Shown here: positions 54,110-64,000 of the stretch, piece after piece | Numbering within the stretch: position 1 is the first letter of the stretch | How the letters are laid out: each line of letters begins with the position of its first letter | Source: Bugulina stolonifera | Taxonomy: Eukaryota > Bryozoa > Gymnolaemata > Cheilostomatida > Bugulidae | Direction: 5' to 3' | Length of the DNA: 64,000 nt | NCBI GenBank assembly: GCA_935421135.1 | Contig: OW285196.1 | Location: 1,860,001-1,924,000, forward strand | The notes under the pieces: generated by a model | Told to the model about the DNA's origin: nothing | Databases searched by the model: none | What the model saw: only the letters and a program-made list of their open reading frames with translations | Position numbers and translations under genes: made by a program

Positions 54110-55038
54110 GGCCATGTAATCGGCTGTGTATGTACATGTATATGTATTTCAGATACAGGGCTAAAAGTGTAAAAAATTTTTTACAGGAACGCATCAACGT
54201 TACATGACTTTCACTATCAAACGGGAACGCTCAGAAGTTTCGACGTCCGCATATATCTGGCTAAATTCTAAGAAGTAGGACATCAATAAGATGTTTTTAC
54301 AACAAATATTTTTTATTAATTCCTGTTCTCTGTGTTTAAACAAATATTTAATAAATATAATAGTTATATATGCATTTCTGTCTAGATGAGTGGTATTGAG
54401 CCAGTGTTCGAAGTGGAACAAATGAGGTGGGCACACAGTGCTTGCAGAAAATGTTTGAGAAATTTAGATTTGTCTCCCTTGTTTCTTTGTCAATATTTAA
54501 AATGTTGTGTCTTTTTGGGTAAACAGTAGTACTTTAGACCTTCTAATATAAAAATGTTTGCCACACATATTATCAACTAATGCTCATGTGTTAACTTGTA
54601 AAAGATATTAATGTCGGAATAAAAAATACTTTAGACACCCATTTCATTAACCTATTAAGTTGACTAGGTAGGCGACTCCTCAATGTTTTGGGCTAGGGCG
54701 GTCTGACTGGCTGTAGTTATTTAGGGAGCAACACCCTTACTAAAACAACTAGTAGACTAGCTAATGTACTAACAAGCCACCAACTATGACCGTTGAGGTA
54801 GGTATTCCTATCTCTATGACCATGACTATAGCCAAATGAAAATGCAACCGGAACGCGTTCCAGTAAGCTCTAATAAGTTCTTACCAGAACGGCGTTCCGG
54901 TGCGTTCTGGTACACTTTAAGCCCTGTACAGATATATTATTGTCAACTTACACGTATTACAATTAACATGTACATGACGTATAGCTGTGTGTTACTGACA
55001 ATCCTAACCGTAGGTAGCGATGGTTTCGCAGTAGAATA
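54110..55038. mobile_element. Copy-B-specific insertion (about 0.9 kb)
   Basis: It sits between AATAT (54105) and a second AATAT near 55036, where copy A reads straight across (near 5177). No inverted ends are clear. It includes a GGAACGCGTTCC/GGCGTTCCGG near-palindromic cluster at 54850-54910. The type is unknown. Confidence 0.45.
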
Positions 55039-55997
55039 TACAGCAGGCTAGTTGAATAATTACCACATGTGGGAGCGATTGGGCTCACCTTTTAGTCTAG
55101 TAGGAAATTGGGGATAACTTATGCAATTTGGGTAACCCTTTCAAATCTATAACCGTGCAACTTACATATATATACATGTATAATTACACTTATGATATTG
55201 CTAGTGGCAGAGGTCAGCATGACTACACCAACCATGTTGATTTCTCAATGGCCAGTAGAGCATTACTAATAATATATCTTCGACCAGTTTTGGGGAAAGC
55301 TAGTGTTATACTAACAGAGTAGAAGTTCTGGACAGCATGTTGATTTTTGTTCTCTATGGTTGCTACAATGTGCAAGCTTGAGCTAGAATATCTTGTATTC
55401 ATATATATTTAATTATATTTGTAAATTTAAAACCTAAATACAATGTAGCTCTATAAGATTACAGAATCACAAAATCTAAACAGAACAATTGGTAGTGCAA
55501 TGATACAACTACCAAGTCAATTACTGGTGAAAAATTTATACGTGTGTTATAAATAGTCTATAATTTGCTAAGAGCTAGGGCTGGAAAAGCACACAGGATG
55601 TCCTAAACTTGTATGATAAAATAATATTATATTAGTATATAGGTATGATCGTGGCAATATGGAATACTAATGGGAAAATCAAGAGTGAATAGCCAAGAAA
55701 CTGTTAAGATATTGTGTGTAGAGCTGGCATCCCCATTCCTATCAAAAAGACAAAACATGAGTACGAACTAATCACGGGTTGGCCCTTTCTAGAGAGCTCT
55801 GTTCAGAACTGACGGGAGTTGTTCACCTATTGCGGTTAGTAGAGCTGTTACGTCACTGTTAGAGTATAATGTGTGATGTTGGTTTGGTTACTGAAAGAAC
55901 ACCGAGTCGTAGAAATGTATGTAGGCACTACATCCAGAAAACCCCAACTAAAGCTAATGAGACGAATGCAGGCGCATGTTTAAAGCTCGTTAGCTCG

Positions 55998-58900
55998 TTA
56001 GACTCTGTTAGGAAACTCATTCTGAATAATCTTTACTAGTTGAAGACTGTCAGTCAGTGATTTGGCCTCACGGTTTACTCTCACACACTCGGCATGCCCA
56101 CTGAATCTTACTAGTAGCTTACTGCTGATATTTAGGGCTTTTTTAGCATGCTCTAAGGCTATGTTAGCGTGAAAAAGATGTAGTAGTAGCGTTGCTATGG
56201 TGATATGAATCTTGGCCAATGATATTTCAGTATCTACACCATCAGGTAGCCGTTCATGTAGACAAAGAGCGGAGTACAGCCATACCCAGGATCGGCTCAA
56301 CGATCCTGCATTTAGATGACAAATTCCCATTAGATGGCAGTTTCTAGCTTGAAGGAGTTTATCACTGGTAGGTGATTGCTTCATGGATAAATGTAGAAAT
56401 TGTCTCGCTCTTTTGTGGTCATGGGAGTCTACCCAAATTTGTGCTATTCCGTAGAGAGCTGTAGCAGTTTGTGAGGTGCCCTTGTCGGGTATCATCAAAG
56501 CAGGAATGAATAGCCCTAAGGCTTCCGTGTGTTGATGCCTACTTCTGTACAGATTACCAATGCCTAGATAAATGTAGACTAAATATCTTCCGACAGACGT
56601 GGTGTTGTGTTCTGCATACACAGCTTTCCCCATTTCTAAAGCCTTCAAGTAATACACCAATGACTGTGTATAATTTCCCATCTCATTGTACACATTGCCT
56701 ATATTGTTATAACAGTTAGCTACATCTGAGTTATTGGTCTGTTCACCATACACTGCTCTCTTCATTTCTAAAGCCTTCATATTATATACTAGTGACTGTG
56801 CATAATCTCCCACATCGGAATGCACATTGGCTAAATTGTTGTAGCAGTTGGCTATATCTGGACGATTTGTCTGTCCACCATGCGCAGCTTTCATCATCTC
56901 TAAAGCCTTCATGTTATACACGAGCGACTGCGTATGATCACCCATCTGATTGTACACACTGCCTATGTTGTTGTAACTGTTAGCTACATCAGAGTGATTA
57001 GTCTGTTCACCATACACAGCTTTTCTTATTTCTAAAGCCTTCATGTAATAAACCAGGGACTCTGCATAGTTCTCCATCACACAGTGCACATTGCCTATAT
57101 TATTGTAACTCATGGCTATATCAGGGTGATTAGCTTGTTCACCATGCACAGCTTTCTTCATCTCTAACGCTTTCAAGTTGTACACCAATGACTGTGTATA
57201 ATCCCCCATTGTATTGTACACATGGCCAATGTTGATATAGCAGTTGGCTATTTCAGGGTGATTTGCCTGTTCACCATACACCGCTTTTCTCATCTGTAAA
57301 GCCTTCTTGTAAAATGCCAGTGACTGTGAAAAATCCCCTATCGTATTGTATGCATTGCCAATATTGTTGTAGCTGCTAGCAATTTCAGAGTGAGCAGCCT
57401 GTTCACCATATAGGGCTTTCTTCATCTCTAAAGCCTTAGTGTGATACACCAGTGATTGATCATGATTTCCAATCTCATTGTACACAATGCCTACATTGTT
57501 GTAACTCCTGGCTACATCAGAGTGGTCAGTTGATTCACCATACACAGATTTCCTCATCTCTAAAGCCTTCATATAATAAACCAGTGACTGGGTATAATCT
57601 CCTACAGTAATGTACACATTGCCTATGTTGTTGTAACTTCTAGCTATTTCAGAGTGGTTAGCCTGTTCACCATACATAGCTTTGTTCATTTCTAAAGCCT
57701 TCATGTTATATACCAGGGACTGTGCATACTGTCCCAAGTCGTTATACAAGCTGCCGATATTGCTATAACTCATGGCAATACCTGACTGATTAGTCTGTCC
57801 GCCATACACAGTTTGGCTCACTTTTAAAGCCTTCATGTAATATACCAGTGACTGTTTATAATCACCCATCTCATTGCACACATTGCCTATATTGTTATAG
57901 CTGAGTGCAATCTCACAAGCTAGTCCTCCATGACATACATACATTTCCTGCTTCTTCTTAAACTGTTTATTGATCATCTTCCCTGCCATGATTCCTGCTG
58001 AGCGTTTGAAGCACTCCAAAGCAGGTTCATGTTGCTCAAGCCCATGAAAACTCCAGCCAAGTGCATCAAACGCATGGCCTGTCACAGATATGCATGCCAT
58101 AACATGTTCAGAAAACTCATCCTCACTGGCTAGCTTCTTCTTGATGTAGTCTATCAGTGACTTTTGCACATCTAACCCTAATGCCTCTTTCATCTGTAGC
58201 AGAACTTGGTTTGCCACTGACTTAGCTTGTCTGTGTCTTGCTAGCCCAGACATACACTTTGCAATCATGATCTTTTTATATGCCTGTTCAACTGAATCTG
58301 TCACATATGTGGTAAGCCAACTGAGGTAATCGATAGCTACTTCATATTCTCCGAGCTGAAAATTCATGGCATACAACATCTCCAGATACCTCTTCTCTGC
58401 TGGGTTTGACTTGTCTGTGTGGTACTCAGCTCTAATCACATTAATGAACTTTGCACAATTTGCTACCTTGTCTTCACCTACCATTCTGTAGAGGTCATTC
58501 AGAGCGAGCTGGTACCTCTCAACAAACAAAAGAATCTGTGTTCTCAGCATGAAATCGGTTCTGGAAAGGTTTAAGCCATTCATTACTGACTGCATCTTTG
58601 AGACTATGTCAGAGGAAGCATTTTTAAACTTGTGACTGTTGGCTGTTTCTAACGCAAGTGTGAACGATTGCTTGATTGGAACCAGTAAACAGCCTAGTAT
58701 GAGAAATATGTTCAGTGGTACATAGTACCTGTCTGACACTGCGCTAGTGTCTTTGACTGCGGTATGAATGGAGAGTAGCTCTGACTGTCCGCCCCTAGTC
58801 AGATAAGCAGTTGTACGGATGTAAATGGACAGAGCTAGAACAATATGCATACATCTGAGATCTTGCTCTGTTAGAATATCCAGCTCATGTAACTTAGTGA

Positions 58901-61900
58901 AGGTGTTCCAAGAGTACTGTGAGTTCAAGGTCAAACATATGTTTAGGTCAGTGGCTAGTAGGGTTGGATACCTGAAAATGTTTTCTTTGACTTTCACATC
59001 TTTGTTTCTGGTTTGTTGGAAATCAAATTCCGGTAGAAAACTGTAGTTAGTGATATCTCGTGAAAGCATGTCTAATCTCTTTCTTTTAGCAAACAAATTG
59101 TCTTTTACTTCCTCTCTTTCACATGATTCTCGACGATCTAAAAACTGCTCATAAAGCTCTGCACCTCCTTGATAAGAGTAAATAAGGGCTGAGGAGGACA
59201 TGAGGTCAGCAAGGTCATGAGCTCTCTTGCTGTCAGGAGATGACATCACTTCCTTCTTGTAGAGCTCCATCAACTGATCAACAGTAAGAATCAGACTCTG
59301 ATTACTGTCTGGGTGACCAGTCGGTATGTGACCAGCTCTCCTGGAGATACCATCTATCCTGTACCCAACAGGGGGAATATTACATGTAGATACTGATGCA
59401 ACGGTACACTTGATGCCGATAGTTTTTAATGGTGTCTCACCTAGGTTACCTATTCTAAAGTAACTCTCAACTGCCAAGTTCTGGAAATAGCTAGTTCCGG
59501 TATCTTCCTCAACAATGAATGCATACTCCAAATCAGAGTAAGGAGTTGCCTCTCCTCTGGCAACAGAACCTAAACCAATCACAGCAAAAGAACAAGGAGG
59601 GGCTTGGCCCACCTTATTGAGAACTTCAACACATGACCCAATAACGGAATGATTAAAGTCAATGAAACCCTCTGTGCACTTTTTGCTCAGTGAAAAGACC
59701 TGTTGCGAAAAATCAAGAGCTCTGTTTAAGTTCGTTTCACTAAATATATCCTCAGTGTCTAGAGCTTCTTCTCCAGACTTCATGCTATCAAAGTCATGCT
59801 TTGTATTCTCTCTATAGTCCATCAGCATCTTTTTATGTTTCTTGATTGACAACTGATGTTCGTCAAACCCTTTAAGTGGATGTTCACCTCCATACCAGCT
59901 TGTCTCTATGTCATACACTTGTCTGAGTCTCTCTTGTGTAGGTTTGATAGCCACAAGATAGTTGGCACCCCCATGGCTCTACAGCAAAGTTCATTTAATA
60001 CAGACCATGTACCGCAAGAAATTGTGGCTTGTCACATTTAACAGTATTTCAGCGCTTAGTTTGGAAAAATGAGTCAAGCTACGTTGCACAATAACTTTTT
60101 GAATTTTTTAAATGCCCGTCTTTATGTACACGTGTATACGTAAGCATACAATAAACACACGGACTACACTGTACTTTTATATTAATATGGGTTTTATACA
60201 TGCACGCTGTCAGTAAAATCCAAGATATGTTTTATCCAATTATTGTGAGTTTTAATTTAGTATTTGTTACTGTTTTACTCACTCTGAGATAATCTGCCCA
60301 CTGTCCAGTTTGTCGTGCCTTATCATGATACTGTCTTACGAGTTCCTCTAGGTCTAGCTCACTGATTTCCTGTTTCCCCTACATAACATGAGTCAAATTG
60401 ACTACTGATATTTAATTTCACCTCTGGAGAATATGAGCTACAGTAACTATTTCCAGTTCTTCTCTTGTAACCGTTGAGTGCAGACTTGACTCAGCGCGGC
60501 AGATGATCATCTACATTGTTATTGGTACCTTGCTACCTAAACTACATTGTATAGCGCTATTAGCGATCTTATTCAAAGAAATCATACGCTGTGTGGGATA
60601 GTAATAGTACATGTTCAAGCATGAAGCAATTTTCTTGCTAATTGACATCAATTGAACGTCAATTGATTATTATATTCACTAGCCACACCTAGCAAATCAC
60701 CAACATTAGGAGTTGTGGTACTAAAACGGCCTCTTGACTTAATATATTTTATCACCGTAAGTCATTTTAAAGTGATATAAAATAATACTAGAGACATTGT
60801 ATGAATTTCTATCCTCTATAAATTTCGAGGCCAGTCTTAATAACATTATCAGAGGACAATAAATGGTCACGCCTGCTATCAGAATCAGACATCGAGAGGT
60901 CCAACATTATACATGTACACTGTATGTAAAGCTCAACTTTGACAGGGTATAACCACTCATCATGCAAGATTTACATGACCTAGTTATTTGTTTATTATGT
61001 GTATTCGTGGTATCAACCGAGTGAATTAGTTAGCAATAGACAAAAATTTGCTGATTAAAAATTGCATTGCTACAATTCGATCGACTCTGAATGTCTGATG
61101 ATGTCAGAAGGAGTTATCTTCCTCTGATGATGAGAGACTAGCACATTGTACTTTATTGCTGTATATCAACGAGGCATCATCTGAGACAACATGGAGATTT
61201 TATACTGATGCTATATTTTAAAAAGTATCAATATTATTGATTATATCATTTCATTTTTATTGCTTTGTAATTTCTTTAAAATTTATGTCATTGTTTTCAT
61301 TCTTTTAACTAACTGACAATAATATTGAAAATAAATCACTATCTATCTATCACTATCTATCAAAATAAAAATAAAAATTAATTTATATTTTCTTTTGTTC
61401 GTCAAAATAAATTTATAGATACTTCTCGAAAACTTTGAATACATTGGGATATCAACTTCATGTATTTCCAAACATACCAAATTCTTGTGAGAATATCGAT
61501 AATGTTGCCATATTGAACATCGCCCCAGCACTAGCTCACTGGTGTCTTCCTGTTTTTTTTTCTGTTTCCAAGGCGATGAGATGCAGTTAGAGAAAAAAGC
61601 ATTTGCCACTATCGTTTTATTCAAATCGTGAAGTACATGACAAGCCACGGAGCAGACAGACATGCACGCAATTTTATGAGGTTTTCTAAGCAAACAGCAG
61701 GCGGTTTTAGTCCTATACCAGCCTCTACCTAAGAGTTAGGATTATGATATACCCAATTTTAGCACACTTGTGTAGAAAGATTTGCACCGCTTATTTATAC
61801 TACCATGTACATAAGCAATATACATTTTACATGATGTCATAATAGATAAAATATACAGGCAACTACACATACATAATTATACATGTAGTTATGTGCATAT

Positions 61901-62248
61901 GCCTGTATCTATTGTAATGAATTTTTGGGTTTGGTACTGTCGTCCTGAGACGACTCCCGAGTCCAGAGTGAAGTGCCTATGAGTGGTGCTAGGCCTTCTC
62001 ATTACATGAGACATTAACATCAAATTGTTTACCAGTCATTGATTGGCTAGAAGATTACGTATACGTAATCTTCTAGCCAATCAATTACTTGGAAACATTT
62101 TGGTGAATGAGTTCATCAAACTTCCAATGTATTTAGAGATCAATTTTAGCAAAATTTATTTATGATGATGCTGTAACAGTAAGAGGGGAAAGCATGAACT
62201 TACCAGATCAGTAGAAGGTCCTGTCGCCCCATGTAACTTCTCTGCCAT
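55998..62248 (-). CDS. NTase-like domain plus TPR protein, copy B (intact)
   Basis: Exons 62204-62248, 60283-60378 and 55998-59978, all phase 0, give about 1373 aa. The layout is a short N-terminal leader, a helical segment, the nucleotidyltransferase signature (GLGSVARGEATPYSDLE, about residues 180-200) and an alpha-helical region with LATDLNICLTLN. Ten canonical 44-aa TPRs of kinesin-light-chain type, one degenerate TPR and a helical C-terminus to ANREAK-like and LQLVKIIQ segments close it. The Gly-Ser...Asp-x-Glu pattern keeps the metal-binding residues expected of the fold. Its substrate and partners are unknown. It is very similar to copy A, but every exon is open and the C-terminus is attached. 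Intron 1 is 1825 bp and intron 2 about 304 bp. Confidence 0.88.
56640..57920 (-). repeat. TPR-coding tandem repeat, ten units (copy B)
   Basis: The 132-bp units match those of copy A, but there are three fewer. Confidence 0.8.
61911..62007. mobile_element. TGTAATG...CATTACA mini-repeat (copy B)
   Basis: Duplicate of 13043-13138, in TPR intron 1. Confidence 0.6.
62038..62085. repeat. 48-bp perfect palindrome (copy B)
   Basis: Identical to 13171-13218. No base has diverged although neighbouring DNA has. Confidence 0.9.
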
Positions 62249-63609
62249 GTCTGGCTCTGTCTACACGTATGTCAAGGCTGCTCTGTACTCCTATAATAAC
62301 CGGACTGTGTCATTGCGGTAGATAATACATAAATTTCTGAGTACAAGTAAAGCGGCTCAACAAACCATGCACAGTAGTGAAACTACCAAAGTGCACAGGA
62401 TAGACACATCCGCAGACAGTAACGTAGCCATTCCAGTTTATATCTTCGGTTGTGATGACGATGGCTATTACTCGTACAAGTCTACGTACACATGTATGGT
62501 TCAGGCACTGACTGTTTATAAGGATATTTGACAATATAGACTATATATTCTTACCCTCTGAACGTCTGGAATCACCTGCTGTTTACTTGTCTGTTCATCA
62601 AATGACTGGCATGCACCTAAATGATTAGTAATAGTACAATATGTGAGTGTATTGGACATTATTTGCACTTGCTGTCTCTCAACCTTTCAACATTTTAACA
62701 CAATACAGTATAATAATAAAATATTGTATTTATTGGCAAACGCCTGTAAAAGGTATACTTGAGACAGACCTGTAGGCTAGAGATGAATTTGAGAAGGTAC
62801 ATGTAAAAGGTAAGTGAATGTTTAATGAGAGATAATTTTGCAGGTAGTATTATTATGGAATGCTTAGCAAGGATATGTGAGCAAACTATGCTAACAGCAC
62901 TGATAAGATAACAATCTGGTAGATATTTTAGATGGATATATTATAATACAATATAGTTATTACAATGATGACTGTATAAACTAGTATTAAACTACTTCTC
63001 GGTTGTTGGTCCAGTAACTCATGGTACAGTGTACGTCAATTACACTGATAAAGTGATAATATGGTGAATGGAACTACATGCAAAGTGTTTGTACTGTAGA
63101 TAAGTTTGTTCTCTGACTAGTTTTTATCTTTGTTGCATAAACACAGTGTAATATTTGACCAAGTATTATCCTATTAAGAGTGTAGAAGGAGTACTATAAT
63201 AAACTATAACTATGTCTGTGGGTCTCCCGATTTAGGCAGGATACTCCAGGTTTTGAAGCCTTGATCCCATTTTGGTAAAATCTCACTACTTCCTCCAGAT
63301 TTTCACTATTTTTCAGCTTTTAGCATAAAAGCTAAGTGATCCGATAAACACAACCCCCAACTGGTAAACCAATGGTGTGTATCATAACACCAGTTACAAA
63401 TTTAGAGTTCCATTCGGAGCACTGTACAATGTATGCGGTGCAAGTGGGGTGCTTCTATGGCTCATGGATCTTGAAGTGAGAAAGCACGCTTTAACTTGTA
63501 AAGTCTATCTGCTAAGTTCAACTGCCTATTGGATGATTACAGTGTACAGTGTAAATGGGCATTTCCACTCTGTACAAGATGTGACATAATATAGGATGTT
63601 TTTATGCAA
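62249..63609. other. Upstream region of TPR copy B and Polinton empty sites
   Basis: It contains the counterpart of the possible upstream exon (near 62562-62625). It also holds the uninterrupted sites that match the Polinton 1 target (near 62843) and the Polinton 2 target (ACCAAG near 63160). No other gene was seen. Confidence 0.5.
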
Positions 63610-63748
63610 GTAACTTTTCTTTTGAGCAGTCAAAGATTTGTTTCATATCCAAGAGATACCATCTCTGACTAGGGTTTGATCATGGGCTCTACGGCACCCA
63701 GTCACTTAGCAAGGTGAATAGAACACGCTACCATTACACCAGCTCAGA
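63610..63748 (-). mobile_element. tRNA-derived SINE-like copy (segment B)
   Basis: Duplicate of the copy near 43640, with an A-box-like CTGGTGTAATGGTAGCG on the minus strand. Confidence 0.55.
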
Positions 63749-64000
63749 GTTCTTAGGAGATTAAGCTGAGCTGGTGAGCAGTAGACATATAACGTGTAAT
63801 GCAGCAACTTCTAAGACTGTACCTTACTCTGATTGGTGTATCTTGATCTCTCTGTGTTCAAAGTTGCTCTGATCAGTTGGAAGTTTCAGTTTATACTTAG
63901 TAATGGATATTCATGTACCCATTCTTCCTGATAGCAGCTACTAAACTGTGCTAATGCAAGTAGCATCGTAGGTTACAGTGTGCACAAACATACCATCGTG

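Larger units (their letters stand above)
53371..64000 (+). repeat. Segmental duplication, copy B (runs off the window)
   Basis: It matches copy A from 3441 in the same direction. It lacks both Polintons and four smaller insertions and so records their empty sites. The right limit is beyond the window. Confidence 0.85.

Overview
This window is animal (metazoan) nuclear DNA. The evidence is GT-AG introns, tRNA-derived SINE-like copies, hAT-type MITEs, AT-rich intergenic sequence and two Polinton (Maverick/adintovirus-type) elements. The host genes encode a nucleotidyltransferase-like domain followed by many kinesin-light-chain-type TPRs. That combination is suggestive of a demosponge or another early-branching marine invertebrate, but the species cannot be fixed from sequence alone.

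The backbone is a large direct duplication. Copy A starts near 3441 and runs, interrupted by insertions, to about 44050. Copy B starts near 53371 and runs off the window at 64000. Each copy carries one three-exon NTase-TPR gene on the minus strand (A: 13381 down to 6945; B: 62248 down to 55998). Copy B is intact, with 10 canonical TPRs. Copy A has 13 but is cut short by a 14-bp direct duplication (6941-6968) that shifts the frame.

Copy A received two Polintons only about 320 bp apart, and copy B preserves both empty sites. Element 1 (15214-31625, TSD CAGGTG) is 16.4 kb. It carries protease, major capsid, pVI/core-like, penton-like, integrase, two small proteins, packaging ATPase, a spliced protein-primed POLB, dUTPase, a second dUTPase-fold protein and several unknown genes, nearly all on the minus strand. 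Several of its genes have frameshifts. Element 2 (31950-43177, TSD ACCAAG) is 11.2 kb on the plus strand. It has the same ATPase-to-protease block in the same order with open frames, but no DNA polymerase; an unknown 441-aa coiled-coil protein heads the cluster instead. Its 650-bp inverted repeats hold a GC-rich triplet tract and CCAAT boxes, and its right arm holds a 1-kb inverted array of a 31-bp unit. A third, decayed relative lies at 44460-45240.

The stretch from 45.2 to 53.4 kb between the two duplicate copies is mostly repeats: a pair of 460-bp inverted repeats 5.7 kb apart, an hAT MITE, a SINE and hairpins. The first 3.4 kb holds a long-TIR MITE and no confident gene.

Within the Polintons, the integrase and TIRs serve insertion, POLB (element 1 only) replication, the ATPase packaging, and MCP, penton, core-like protein and protease virion formation and maturation. 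The two elements therefore look like related endogenous viruses, one autonomous by gene content and one lacking its own polymerase.
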